From: Sphingomonas hengshuiensis
Lineage (GTDB): Bacteria > Pseudomonadota > Alphaproteobacteria > Sphingomonadales > Sphingomonadaceae
Reading direction: 5' to 3'
NCBI GenBank assembly: GCA_003240755.1
Contig: QFNF01000010.1
Location: 85,961-149,960 of the forward strand
Length of the DNA stretch: 64,000 nucleotides
The position numbers and the translations under genes are program-made. The notes below the pieces were generated by a model. The model worked only from the letters and a program-made list of their open reading frames with translations. It had not been told where the DNA came from and did not search any database. Positions 27,399 through 37,900 of the stretch are shown in pieces; the first letter of the stretch is position 1, and every line of letters begins with the position of its first letter.

Positions 27399-28544
27399 CT
27401 ATCGCGCGGCCATCCGGCCGGCAAGCGCGTTCCGGCCGCGCGCGTCCGGAACGCGCGGCAGGTACAGCACGTCCCCGGCCTGACCGGGCAGCGTGAGGTC
27501 GGCGCCGTCGCGGCGGAGCAGCGGATCGACCCGCGCGACCTGCGACCGCTCGCCGGCGGGTAGCAGGTACAGCCGCACGCCGTTGCCGGCGGGCCACAGC
27601 CGGCGGCACGGCGGGCCGGGCCGGGCGTGGCGGACCGTCGCCAGCGACCGGGTATCGATCGCCACCGTGCCCGCGGTCCCGCACAGGTCCGCGATCGTGC
27701 CGAGCGCATTGTCCTCGAACGCGATCGCCCGTACCGATCCGGGCTGGCGGACCAGCCGCGCCGCGCCGTCCGGCGCATCGGTGTCCGCGACGACCACGCC
27801 ATGGCCGTCGGCCAGCGCGATCCAGCCATGGCGGCCATCCGGCGCATAGGCCGCCGCCGAACAGCCCGCGCCCCGCTGGTCGATGCGCGCCACCGTGCGA
27901 TGCGTCGCGCGGTCGATCGTCCGCGCGGGTGTCCCGTCCGCCGAACAGGCCAGCACCGATCCGCCATCGGGGGCGAAGCGCAGATGCGCGACGCCGCCGT
28001 CGACCGCCAGCATGCCGGTTTCGCGCAGCGTCGCGCCATCGTGGATGGAGATATTGGGCCGGTCGCGCCATGCGACCCACACTTCGCGTCCATCGGCGCT
28101 GAGCGCGAGGTCGGCGGGGGTGTCGGCAAAGGCGTGGCGCGCCAGCGGGACCATCGTTGCGGCATCGACCAGCAGGATCGTGCGGCTGGCGGGATCGGCG
28201 ACCGCGATCCGCGCGCGATCCGCCGATGCGGCCAGCACCGGCGCGCGTGGCGATGCCGTCCCGTCCGTCGCCGCCGGCAGCGCCAGCGTCGCGACCGTCC
28301 GCCCGTCGACCGGGTCGATCGCCACGATCGATCGCGGCGCGCTCATCGCGACGATCAGGCGGTCCCGGTGGCCGATATGGCGTTCATGCTGCCCCCACGG
28401 GAACTGGTGGTCGTCGTCGATACACGGCGTGGCGTCGGTGATCGCCGCCGCGCTGTCCGGGCAGGGCGACGCGAACGCGACCGACGGCACCATGCACGAC
28501 AGCGCGACGGCCATGCTCCAGAGGCGGGCGGGGGGCGTAAACAT
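27399..28544 (-). CDS. Secreted YncE/WD40-like beta-propeller protein
   Basis: A 381-residue exported protein with a signal peptide ending PSVAFA. Five to seven beta-propeller repeats are recognisable by recurring blade ends: VAIDPVDGRTVATLALP, DLALSADGREVWVAWRD, HLRFAPDGGSVLACSADG and AAYAPDGRHGWIALADG. Four cysteines may form disulphides. It contains no catalytic motif. It lies first in a co-directional run with the two-component and RND genes (9-base gap), so it may be a periplasmic partner, for example a ligand-binding or scaffolding component of the sensor. This is inference from context only. The ATG at 28544 has GAGG 7 bases upstream. Confidence 0.82.
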   Translation of the reverse strand: MFTPPARLWSMAVALSCMVPSVAFASPCPDSAAAITDATPCIDDDHQFPWGQHERHIGHRDRLIVAMSAPRSIVAIDPVDGRTVATLALPAATDGTASPRAPVLAASADRARIAVADPASRTILLVDAATMVPLARHAFADTPADLALSADGREVWVAWRDRPNISIHDGATLRETGMLAVDGGVAHLRFAPDGGSVLACSADGTPARTIDRATHRTVARIDQRGAGCSAAAYAPDGRHGWIALADGHGVVVADTDAPDGAARLVRQPGSVRAIAFEDNALGTIADLCGTAGTVAIDTRSLATVRHARPGPPCRRLWPAGNGVRLYLLPAGERSQVARVDPLLRRDGADLTLPGQAGDVLYLPRVPDARGRNALAGRMAAR

Positions 28545-28879
28545 GATTCGACCTCACAGCGGCAGCGGGAGCGGGTATTTCCCCATCATCCCTCCGGCGA
28601 TGTGCCGCCGACGCCCGTCGAACGCGAGTGAAATGAATGTAACCCGCGACCGCGCCGACGGCATCGGCCCGGACACGGATGGCGGGTTACGCATCGCGGC
28701 GCGCGAGGTGAAATTACTTTAAGCTGACGCTCGTGGCGCAACTGCCTATCCGCGGCGTTCGTGACTGTCGCCGATCCACGACGCGCCTGGCCATCGGTGG
28801 ACCGGGGCGGATCTGGACGGGACCTCGCTCGGGGATGGTCCCTGTGGAGCGGGGTCCGTGGGCGCATGGAGGTTGGCCG
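28545..28879. promoter_or_regulatory. Divergent upstream region with a spaced inverted repeat
   Basis: This 335-base region separates the propeller operon from mqo. GTAACCCGC at 28639-28647 is repeated inverted as GCGGGTTAC at 28682-28690, 34 bases apart. An AT-richer stretch at 28708-28725 could hold the mqo promoter. No gene is present. Confidence 0.45.
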
Positions 28880-30595
28880 ATGCAATGCGATCCCTTGGTG
28901 AACCGCCGCGATGCGCTTCCCGGCGACGGTGTCCTGCCGGTGACGCGGCGCTCGCTGCTCGGCGCGGCGGTGACGGCGGGCGCGCTGTCGGCCATGCCGG
29001 TCAACGCGCTGGCGGCCGATCCGGAGCGCAGCGTCGACGTGCTGCTGATCGGCGGCGGGATCATGAGCGCGACGCTGGGCGTGCTGCTCAGCCAGCTCGA
29101 ACCCGGCTGGACGATGGAGCTGGTCGAGCGGCTCGATCAGGTGGCCGAGGAAAGCTCGAACGGCTGGAACAACGCCGGCACCGGCCATTCGGCGCTGTGC
29201 GAGCTGAACTATACCCCGATGGCCGCGAACGGCCATGTCGAGATCGCCAAGGCGATCGAGATCAACGAGCAGTTCCAGGTCACGCGCCAGTTCCTGAGCC
29301 ATCAGGTGCGCGCGGGCGTGCTCGCCAATCCGCGCACGTTCATCAATTCGACGCCGCACATGAACCTGGTGTGGGGCGACGACAATGTCGCCTTCCTCCA
29401 GCGCCGCCATGCCGCGCTGACCGCCAGCCCGCTGTTCTCGGGCATGGAATTCACCACCGACCCGCGCCGGATCGCGCAATGGGTGCCCGCGATGATGGCG
29501 GGGCGGACCGGCACGCAGAAGCTGGCGGCGACGCGCTCGTCGCTCGGCACCGACTGCGACTGGGGCGAGGTGACGCGGCAATATGTCGCCTCGCTGCGCA
29601 AGCTGCCGAACTTCACGCTGGCGACGGGCGAGGAGGTGCGCAGGCTGGAGCGCAATCCCGACAGGAGCTGGCGCGTCAGCATCCGCAACCGCAAGACCGA
29701 CCGCGACCGGATCGTCAACGCCCGCTTCGTGTTCGCCGGCGCGGGCGGCGGGGCGCTGCCGATCCTCCAGGAATCGGGAATTCCCGAAGGGCGCGACTAT
29801 GCCGGCTTCCCGGTCGGCGGATCGTTCCTCGTCACCGAAAATCCGGCGGTGGCCGACCGGCATCTCGCCAAGGTCTATGGCAAGGCGGCGGTCGGATCGC
29901 CGCCGATGTCGGTGCCGCATCTCGACAGCCGCTTCTTCGGCGGCAAGCGCACGTTGCTGTTCGGGCCGTTCGCGACCTTCTCGACCAAATTCCTCAAGAA
30001 CGGCTCCTATTTCGACCTGCCGGCGTCGGTGACGCTCGACAATTTCCGGCCGATGATCGCGGTCGGCTGGGACGATTTCGATCTGGTCCAGTATCTCGCC
30101 GGGCAGTTGCTGATGTCGCACGAGGATCAGATCAAGGCGTTGCGCGAATATCTGCCCGAGGCGAAGGACGCCGACTGGCGGCTGTGGCAGGCGGGACAGC
30201 GGGTGCAGATCATCAAGCGCGATCCGCAGAAGGGCGGCGTGCTGAAGCTGGGGACGGAGATCGTCGCGTCGAAGGACGGAACGATCGCCGCGCTGCTCGG
30301 CGCCTCGCCCGGTGCCTCGACCGCGCCGTCGATCATGTTCGAGCTGCTCGAGAAGGTGTTCGGCGCTCGGCTGGCGACCCCGGCATGGCAGGCGAAGCTC
30401 CGCGAGATCGTGCCGAGCTACGGCACGAAGCTCAACGAATCGCCCGATCTACTCGCGCACGAATGGGCGACGACCGCCGAGACGCTGCAACTGGCGATCG
30501 CGTCGCCGGCCGTCACCGCCCCGGCCGCGCCGACCCCCGCGCCCGCACGGGTCAAGGCGGTCGAACAGCGGCGCGTCCCCGACATGGCGCTCTGA
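28880..30595 (+). CDS. mqo: Malate:quinone oxidoreductase with Tat signal
   Basis: A 571-residue FAD enzyme that oxidises malate to oxaloacetate and passes electrons to the quinone pool. The FAD-binding start [16 protein letters not shown] and the family blocks [58 protein letters not shown] and [20 protein letters not shown] leave little doubt. The N-terminus has a twin-arginine type leader ([13 protein letters not shown]... ending VNALAA), so the protein may be exported or tethered at the membrane. The ATG at 28880 is chosen because GGAGG lies 7 bases upstream. Ndh follows after 7 bases, giving a two-gene respiratory operon. Confidence 0.95.
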   Translation: MQCDPLVNRRDALPGDGVLPVTRRSLLGAAVTAGALSAMPVNALAADPERSVDVLLIGGGIMSATLGVLLSQLEPGWTMELVERLDQVAEESSNGWNNAGTGHSALCELNYTPMAANGHVEIAKAIEINEQFQVTRQFLSHQVRAGVLANPRTFINSTPHMNLVWGDDNVAFLQRRHAALTASPLFSGMEFTTDPRRIAQWVPAMMAGRTGTQKLAATRSSLGTDCDWGEVTRQYVASLRKLPNFTLATGEEVRRLERNPDRSWRVSIRNRKTDRDRIVNARFVFAGAGGGALPILQESGIPEGRDYAGFPVGGSFLVTENPAVADRHLAKVYGKAAVGSPPMSVPHLDSRFFGGKRTLLFGPFATFSTKFLKNGSYFDLPASVTLDNFRPMIAVGWDDFDLVQYLAGQLLMSHEDQIKALREYLPEAKDADWRLWQAGQRVQIIKRDPQKGGVLKLGTEIVASKDGTIAALLGASPGASTAPSIMFELLEKVFGARLATPAWQAKLREIVPSYGTKLNESPDLLAHEWATTAETLQLAIASPAVTAPAAPTPAPARVKAVEQRRVPDMAL

Positions 30596-30602
30596 ACCGG
30601 GG

Positions 30603-31895
30603 ATGACCGATACCGTCCATCGGATCGTCGTCGTCGGCGCCGGGTTCGCGGGGTTGCAGGCGATCCGCGACCTGCGCGCGCGCGATGTGGCCATCACGCT
30701 GATCGACCGGCGCAACCACCACCTGTTCCAGCCGCTGCTGTACCAGGTCGCGACCACGGTGCTCGCCACGTCGGAGATCGCATGGCCGGTCCGCCACCTG
30801 TTCCGCGACCGGCGCAACGTGCGCACGCTGCTGGGCGAGGTGGTCGGGGTGGACCGGGCGGCGCGGGAGGTGCGGCTGCACGACGGCACCGCCATCCCCT
30901 ATGACACGCTGATCCTCGCCACCGGCGCGCGCCATGCCTATTTCGGCAAGGATCACTGGGAGGGCAGCGCCCCGGGGCTGAAGGCGCTGGAGGATGCGAC
31001 CACGCTCCGGCGGCGCATCCTGCTGGCGTTCGAGCGTGCCGAGACGGCGACCGACGATGCCGAGCGCGATGCGCAGATGACCTTCGCGATCATCGGCGCG
31101 GGACCGACCGGGGTCGAGATGGCGGGGATGATCGCCGAGCTGGCGCATCGCGTGCTGCCGCCCGAATTCCGCGCCATCGCCACCGACAAATCACGGATCC
31201 TGCTGATCGAGGGCGGTGCGCGGGTGCTGCCCGCGTTCGGCGAGGCCAGTTCGGCCTATGTCGCCGGTGCGCTCGCGACGCTCGGCGTCGAGGTGATGAC
31301 GGGGCATCAGGTCACGGACTGCGGCCCGGCGGGGGTGACGGTCGGCGATCGCTTCATCGCGTGCCGCACCATCGTCTGGGCCGCCGGGGTGCAGGCGTCG
31401 CCGGCCGGCGCATGGCTGGGCGCGGAGACGGATCGTGCCGGGCGCGTGACGGTACGGCCCGACCTGACCCTGCCCGGCGACGAGTCGGTGTTCGTGATCG
31501 GCGACACCGCGCTGGCGATGCAGGACGGCCGGCCGGTTCCCGGTCTCGCCCCCGCCGCCAAGCAGCAGGGCGGCTATGTCGCCCGGGTTATCCGCGCGCG
31601 GCTGCGCGGGCGCGCCGCGCCACCGCCGTTCCGCTACAGCCATCAGGGCAATCTGGCGACGATCGGCCGCAACGCGGCGGTGATCGAATTCGGCTCGCTG
31701 CGGCTGACCGGCATGGTCGCGTGGTGGATCTGGGGGATCGTCCACATCTATTTCCTGATCGGCACGCGTTCGCGCTTCGCCGTCGCGTGGAGCTGGTTCT
31801 GGGCGCATGTCTCCGGCGTGCGCAGCGCGCGGCTCATCACCCAGCGCGAGACGATCCGCGACGCCTTCGCGGTCGAGACGACCCGACCCGACTGA
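30603..31895 (+). CDS. ndh: Type II NADH:quinone dehydrogenase
   Basis: A 430-residue flavoprotein of the NDH-2 family. It has the FAD Rossmann motif IVVVGAGFAGLQAIRDL, the family blocks RRNHHLFQPLLYQVATTVL and DTLILATGARHAYFG, the NADH-binding motif FAIIGAGPTGVEMAG and VFVIGDTA near the C-terminus. A C-terminal hydrophobic/aromatic helix region (MVAWWIWGIVHIYFLIGT) probably anchors it to the membrane. It transfers electrons from NADH to quinone without pumping protons. The ATG at 30603 follows the mqo stop by 7 bases with GGGG between, so the two quinone-reducing dehydrogenases are made together. Confidence 0.94.
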   Translation: MTDTVHRIVVVGAGFAGLQAIRDLRARDVAITLIDRRNHHLFQPLLYQVATTVLATSEIAWPVRHLFRDRRNVRTLLGEVVGVDRAAREVRLHDGTAIPYDTLILATGARHAYFGKDHWEGSAPGLKALEDATTLRRRILLAFERAETATDDAERDAQMTFAIIGAGPTGVEMAGMIAELAHRVLPPEFRAIATDKSRILLIEGGARVLPAFGEASSAYVAGALATLGVEVMTGHQVTDCGPAGVTVGDRFIACRTIVWAAGVQASPAGAWLGAETDRAGRVTVRPDLTLPGDESVFVIGDTALAMQDGRPVPGLAPAAKQQGGYVARVIRARLRGRAAPPPFRYSHQGNLATIGRNAAVIEFGSLRLTGMVAWWIWGIVHIYFLIGTRSRFAVAWSWFWAHVSGVRSARLITQRETIRDAFAVETTRPD

Positions 31896-32081
31896 CCTGC
31901 CGGAAACGGGCCGGCGCAGGGCCGACGGCTGCCGACGCACCTCGCCACCGTGCCGCGACGGCGCGGGCGGTGACGCGCGCGGGGGGCGATGCGCGCGGGT
32001 GCCGCGCTCCGCCGGTGCGGGTAACGCAGGCCCTCCGGGAAAGCGGGCGGACGCCGCTGCGATGGAGGCGCCCGTCGCCGG

Positions 32082-34919
32082 TCAGGGCCGGGGCACCACC
32101 TCGCCGGCGCGCACCACCCGCACCGGAAGCCCCAGCGCGTCGAGCTGCGCGCGGACCTGGCCGGCGTCGCCGACCACGGTCCAGACCCAGCGCGCGGGAT
32201 CGATCGCGGCACGGATCGCGGCGTTCAGCGCGTCCGGGGTCATCGCCGCATAGCGCGCGTCGAGCGTCGCGAAATAATCGTCGGGGCGCCCGCGCCGGTC
32301 ATTCTCCTGCATCGCGCCCAGCACCGCGCCGCTCGGTTGGAACCAGCCCGCCATGCCGCGCAGCGCGCCGCCGCGCACGAGGTCGAACTCGCGCTGCGTC
32401 ATCGGCCGGGTGGTGACGAAATCGCTCACCTCGCGCCGGATCTCGGCGATCGCCGGCCCGGCCTTGTCCGACTGGACGCTGGTGTCGACGACATAGCTCG
32501 ATTGCAGCGGCCGGTCGTCGAAATTGCCGTTCGCGCCATAGCTCCAGTGCTTGTCTTCGCGCAGGTTCATGTTGATCCGGCCGAGGAAACCGCCGCCCAG
32601 CGCGCCGTTGGCGGTGTCGCGCAGCAGCTGCTGCCCGGCATCGGCGGCGGGCACGGCCTGTCCCGCGCCGATCGTCGCCTGGGCGGAACCGGGGCGGTCG
32701 ATCAGCACGATCTGCGGCTGCGCGGGGGCGGGCGGCTGCCGTCCGGGCAGCGCCGGTGCCGCGCCCGCGACGCGCCAGCCGCCCAGCGTCCGCTCGATCA
32801 TGGGCTTCAGCTCGGCGAGCGGGCGATCGCTGACGACGAAGATCTTCGCGCCATCGGGCCGCAGCCACTGGGCATGCGCGGCGGCGAGATCGGCGGGGGT
32901 CAGTGCGGCGATCACCTTGGGGTCGCCGAACCCGGCGCGCTGCGCATAGGGCGAATGCGCGTCGATCAGCCGGGGCAGCACGCGCTGGACGAGGCTGTCG
33001 GCGTCGTCGCGCTCGCGGTCGATCACCGCCAGCGTGTCGCGCTTGAGCTGCGCCACCTCGTCGGCGGGGAAGGTCGGCCGGGTCAGCATGTCGCCGAGCA
33101 GGTCGAGCGCGGGGACGAGGTTGACCGTCGGCGCGGTGAACGACGCCGATCCGTAATCGACCGTCGCCCCGGTGCCCATCGACAGGCCGAGCCGCTCCTT
33201 GCGCGCCTCGATCCAGTGCGAATCATGGCCGGCGAAGCCCTTTTCGAGCGCGCTGAACATCATGCCCTGCCGCCCTTCCTTGCCCGCCGGATCGACCAGT
33301 TCGCCCGCCGGGAAGGTCATCGACACCTGGGTGAAGGGGACGCCGGTCTTCTGCGCATAGATCAGCTCGATCCCGTTCGACAGCCGCGCGCGGGTGACGG
33401 CGGGGAAGCGCGGGGGCAGCGGATCGCCGACGCCGGGCATCGCCATGCGCGCGACGCGCGGCGGCGGGGCGGCCTCGGCCGGGGCGGGCAGCGCGACCGC
33501 GCCGGCGGGCGGGGCGGTGCGATCGGCGTCGGGCATTCGCGCGCCGGGCATGACCGTCAGCGCATAGACCGGGCGGGACAGCCATTTGCGCGCCACCGCC
33601 AGCACCTCGGCGGGCGTGCGGCCGGTATAATAAGCGAGGTCGCGGCGATAGGTGTCGGGATTGCCGGTGGCGAGGATGCCGTTGGCGAGCGATTCGGCGC
33701 GCGCGTTGAGCGATTCGAGGCTGCGGGCATAGCTGGTCGTGTAGCTGGTCGCCCAGCGGGCGAGCTGGTCGGCGGTGGGGCCGGTCGCGAGGAAGCGGGC
33801 GATCGCCGCGTCGAGCGCCTTCGCCGCCACCGCCGGATCGACGCCCTTGGCGACGCGCCCGCTGACCGTGAACGTGCCCCCCTGCATCAGCGTCGCGTTG
33901 CTGACCGAGACATTGTCGAACAGCCTGGCGCCGCGCACCAGCGCTTCCTGCAACGGCGCGCCGTCGATCTGCGCCATGACCCCCGACGCGATGTCGAGGC
34001 CGAGCGAGTCGGCGTCGTCATAGCCCGGCACCGCCCAGGTGCGCACGATCGAGGGCGACGTGACCGGCGCGGTGATCCGTTCCTCGACCCGGCGCGGCAG
34101 CGTCGGCACCGGCGCGGCGGGGCGGACATTGGCCGGGCCGCGCCGGATGTCGCCGAAATATTTCTCGACCAGCGGGCGCGCGGTGGCGGCGTCGATATCG
34201 CCCGCCAGCACCAGCACCGCGTTGTTCGGGCCGTAATGGCCGAGGAACCAGCCGCGCACATCGGCGAGGTTGGCGGATTCCAGATCGGCCATCGATCCGA
34301 TCACGCTGTGGCCATAGGGGTGATCGGCGGGATAGAGGGTCCGCGTCGTCCGGTCGGAAATCGCCGAATAGGGGCTGTCGTCGCCCTGCCGCTTCTCGTT
34401 CTCCACCACGCCGCGCTGTTCGTCGAGGACGCTCTGCTGCACCGCGCCCAGCAGATGCCCCATGCGGTCGCTTTCCATGAACAGCACGCGGTCGAGCGCG
34501 GCGGTCGGCACCGTCTGGTAGTAATTGGTGCGGTCGTTGGAGGTGGTGCCGTTGAAATCGATCACTCCCGCTTCCTGCAACGGCCGCAGATAGTCGCCCG
34601 GCACATTCTCCGACCCGTTGAACATCAGATGCTCGAACAGATGCGCAAACCCGCTCCGCCCCGCCGGCTCGTGCTTCGACCCGACATTGTACCACACGCT
34701 GACCGCGACGACCGGCGCGCCGCGATCGGTGTGGACGATGACCCGCAGCCCGTTGGCTAGGGTGAACTCGCTATGCGGGATCGCGATCTGCGCGGCGAAG
34801 GCGCGCATGGTGCCATCGGCGGCGGCGGCCGGCGCAGCCGCCTGCCGGGGGGCGGCGACGGCGGGCAGGGCGGGCAGGTACAGCGCGCTGCCGAGGCACA
34901 ACAGGGACTTGAGGCGCAT
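32082..34919 (-). CDS. Secreted M16-family zinc metalloprotease
   Basis: A 945-residue pitrilysin-type protease with a signal peptide ending PAVAA. The N-terminal half holds the inverted zinc motif HLFEH (HxxEH) in GFAHLFEHLMFNGSEN and the third-ligand region VVENEKRQGD. The second half has the homologous but inactive M16 fold (VTRARLSNGIELIYAQKTGV, FPADEVAQLKRDTLAV), giving the usual two-lobed clamp in one chain. Such enzymes degrade short or unfolded peptides enclosed between the lobes. It lies 69 bases downstream of a TonB receptor on the same strand, which suggests the receptor delivers a protein or peptide that this protease digests in the periplasm, as described for the FusA/FusC ferredoxin system of Pectobacterium. 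Confidence 0.93.
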   Translation of the reverse strand: MRLKSLLCLGSALYLPALPAVAAPRQAAAPAAAADGTMRAFAAQIAIPHSEFTLANGLRVIVHTDRGAPVVAVSVWYNVGSKHEPAGRSGFAHLFEHLMFNGSENVPGDYLRPLQEAGVIDFNGTTSNDRTNYYQTVPTAALDRVLFMESDRMGHLLGAVQQSVLDEQRGVVENEKRQGDDSPYSAISDRTTRTLYPADHPYGHSVIGSMADLESANLADVRGWFLGHYGPNNAVLVLAGDIDAATARPLVEKYFGDIRRGPANVRPAAPVPTLPRRVEERITAPVTSPSIVRTWAVPGYDDADSLGLDIASGVMAQIDGAPLQEALVRGARLFDNVSVSNATLMQGGTFTVSGRVAKGVDPAVAAKALDAAIARFLATGPTADQLARWATSYTTSYARSLESLNARAESLANGILATGNPDTYRRDLAYYTGRTPAEVLAVARKWLSRPVYALTVMPGARMPDADRTAPPAGAVALPAPAEAAPPPRVARMAMPGVGDPLPPRFPAVTRARLSNGIELIYAQKTGVPFTQVSMTFPAGELVDPAGKEGRQGMMFSALEKGFAGHDSHWIEARKERLGLSMGTGATVDYGSASFTAPTVNLVPALDLLGDMLTRPTFPADEVAQLKRDTLAVIDRERDDADSLVQRVLPRLIDAHSPYAQRAGFGDPKVIAALTPADLAAAHAQWLRPDGAKIFVVSDRPLAELKPMIERTLGGWRVAGAAPALPGRQPPAPAQPQIVLIDRPGSAQATIGAGQAVPAADAGQQLLRDTANGALGGGFLGRINMNLREDKHWSYGANGNFDDRPLQSSYVVDTSVQSDKAGPAIAEIRREVSDFVTTRPMTQREFDLVRGGALRGMAGWFQPSGAVLGAMQENDRRGRPDDYFATLDARYAAMTPDALNAAIRAAIDPARWVWTVVGDAGQVRAQLDALGLPVRVVRAGEVVPRP

Positions 34920-34954
34920 GGTCGGGGGAGGCTCCGGTCGGGACGATAGGGTGC

Positions 34955-34976
34955 CCGGCCGGACGACGCCGGCCGG
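34955..34976 (-). other. Hairpin between receptor and protease genes
   Basis: CCGGCCGG at 34955-34962 is repeated at 34969-34976 around ACGACG. Because the unit is self-complementary it forms an 8-bp stem in the receptor-protease transcript. There is no T-run. It could be a partial terminator or an mRNA processing/stability element that sets a lower protease level. Confidence 0.5.
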
Positions 34977-34988
34977 ACGGGGAAGGGG

Positions 34989-37900
34989 TCAGAAGGCCTT
35001 GGTGACGGTCAGGTAGAAGCTGGTCAGGCGCGGGTCGCCATAGCTGCTCGACAGGATCGGATAGGCATAGGTGTCGATCGCCGGCTTCTTGCCCAGCAGG
35101 TTGTTGACCCCGGCGCGCAGCGTCACCGCATGCGGGAAGCTGTAGGTGGCGCCGATATCGTTGAAGAATTGCGCATCCACCTTGGCCGATGCCTGCCGCG
35201 TCACGAACGCGCGGTCGAGGTTCAGATAATAGCCGTCGAAATAGCGGCCCTGCCAACTGACCGCGACCGGCCCGCGGCTCCAGCGTACCGAGGCGTTGCC
35301 GCGCCAGCGCAGCGACCCGTTGTCGGCATAGCCCTGGCGGAACTCGGGCGTGTTGACGCCGGTATAATCCTCCGCCGCCTCGCCCGGGAAACGCTGTACC
35401 GACAGGTCGCGTACCCAGGTGGCGGAACTCGACAGGTCGATCGTCCCGCCGAACAGCTTGTCGCTGTAATCGAGCGCGAAATCGACCGCCTCGGCCTGCG
35501 ACCCGACCAGATTGGCGAGCGACACGTCGACCGAGGTGATCGGCCCGACCGCGAAGCCGTCCGACGGCGCGCCGCGCGTCACCCGGTCGGGATGCCGCGC
35601 GAGAAACACCTCGAACGCGCGCTGATATACCGGGTCGTCGAAGGTGAACAGGATGCCGGTCGGATCGTAATAATTGTCGTGCTTGCGGATGCGGGTCCAG
35701 TCGGCCGAGAAGCGCAGCCCTGACAGGAAGCGCGGCGTCACGATCATGCCGAGGCTGTAGGTCGTCGAGGATTCGGGCTGCACATCGGGGTTGCCGCCAT
35801 AGAAGCCGTCGATCTCCTGTCCGTCCGGTCCCGGACGCCCGATCACTTCGCCGCCGCGCAGCGGATCGCGCGCGGTGGTGCCGAGCACGCCGGCGATGCG
35901 GGTGAGCTGGTCGAGCTGCGGCGGGAGATAGCCGGTGGTGTAGGAGCCACGGAACGTCACGTCGGGGATCGGCGCCCAGCGCAGCGAGACCGACGGATCG
36001 GTATGTGCGTTGCGGGTGGTGGCGCGGCCGAAATCGGTGCCGGCGGGCGGGCAGTCGGTGAACACGTCGTCGCTCGGCAACTGGCCGAACCCCATCTGGC
36101 AGGTGATCGACTGGAACGCGCCCGCGCCCTCATAGCGTTCGTAGCGGGCCGACAGGCGCAGTTCCAGCAGGTGGACCAGCGGCAGCGTATTGGCGTCGCC
36201 GACGATCGGAAAGGCGACCTCGCCATAGAGCGCGGTGATCGTCTGCGTCCGCTCGGGCGTGTAGAGGCTGCGCGCGATGAAGCCGTTCATCGCCGAGATC
36301 GTCGCGCCCGACACCTCGCGCGAGCGTTCGAGGTTGACCGTCATCTGCGTCGCGCCGCCCGGCAGCTTGAGCGGCAGCGGCCCGGCCAGCCGCAGCGACG
36401 CGGTGGTAATGGTCGAGGTCGCCGGCGTGGTGAACGATCCGAAGCTGCTGTTCACGAAATCATAGCGCAGCGGATCGCCGCGCATGTCGCGCAATATGTC
36501 CTGCTCGCCCTGCGCCAGTCCGCCGTTGAAGGCGAGGGTCGTGCCCGGCAGGCTGTGGTCGGCGACGAAGCGGCTGCGCGACCATGACAGGTCGCCCAGC
36601 GCCTGCCACTGATAGGGCAGCTTGACGATCGCGCCGAACACGCCGCGCAACTGGTCGTTGCGGTTGCGCGCCGATGCCTCCGCGCCGAGTTGCGGCAGCG
36701 AGACGTTCAGATCCTGCACGAACGGATTATTGGGTGCCGACGCCGCCAGCGTGATCGTGCCCGGCGCACGGGTATAGAAGGTGCTCGACCACGCGCGCGA
36801 CGCCGCCCCCTCGACATAGAGCGTCAGCCACGGGTTGAACTCGCGCCGCACCGCCAGCATCCCCGACAGATTCTCCGCGCCGTACAGCAGCGGCGCGCGC
36901 GCGCCTTCGCCGACCGCACTGTCGGGCTGGTCGAGATTGTAGCGGCCGATCGACTGGACCAGCCCGTTCGCCCCGTCGACCGCCAGCCCGCGATAGCCGT
37001 TCGGCACCGAGCCGTAGGAACTGCCCAGCACCGCGCCGCCGAATTCGGGCTTGAGCTGGAGCGGGCTGTTGTCGGTCGAGCGGAAATTGGGCGTCGCGCC
37101 GGCGGGGGTGCCGATCTCGTCGTACAGCGCCGGGTCGTTGGCCAGCGCGAAGGTGCGGCCGCGCGTGCGCAGGTCGTCGCGGTCGCGGTAGAGCAGCGGG
37201 CGCTGCTTGCGCCAGCTCGCCGTCAGCGACACGTTGGTCCGCCCGCCCTCCAGCGTCCTGGCCGCGGTTAGGTCGATCCGGCCGTCGCCCTGCGCGAAAT
37301 CGCTGGTGTCGGCATAGTTGAGCGTCAGCTCGCCGCCCTGATAGCCGCGACGCAGCACGATGTTGATGACGCCGCCGGTCGCGCCGCTGCCATAGATGCC
37401 CGATGCCGAGGAGGCGAGCACCTCGATCCGCTCGATCGAGGCGAGCGGGATGCCGGTGATCTGCGGCTGGTTGATCTGCCCGTTGCCCAGGTTGACGCCG
37501 GGCTGGCGACGCCCGTCGATCAGGATCAGCGTCTCGCGCGCGCCGAGGCCGCGCAGGTTGATCCGGCTGATCCCGCGCCGCGCCGGGTCGCCCGCCGTCG
37601 CCTGGTCGCCGGCGGTCGGCCCCGCGTTCACGTTCAACTGGTTGCGCAGGAAGGTGTCGAGGTCGGGCGCGCCCGAGCGGCGGATATCCTCCTGGCTCAG
37701 CACGATGAACGGCTGGCTGTCGTCACGGCTGCGCGCGATGCCGGTGTTGAGCGCCCAGTCGTGCTTTCCGGTGACGAGGATTTCCGGCGTGGCGTTTCCC
37801 TCCGTGTCCTGCCGCACCAGCGCGACCGCGCCGCTTTCGTGGAAGGTCGGCGCGAAGCCGCTGTCGGCGAGCAGGATGCCGAGCGCCGTTTCGGCGGTCA

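Noticed and set aside
34039..34236. Idea that the M16 protease gene is interrupted
   Set aside because: The minus-strand frame is continuous over 945 codons with both halves of the fold; short plus-strand frames are shadows.
32337..34760. 807-codon open frame antisense to the M16 protease gene
   Set aside because: Low-complexity Arg/Gly/Asp/His translation; no ribosome binding site or family similarity.
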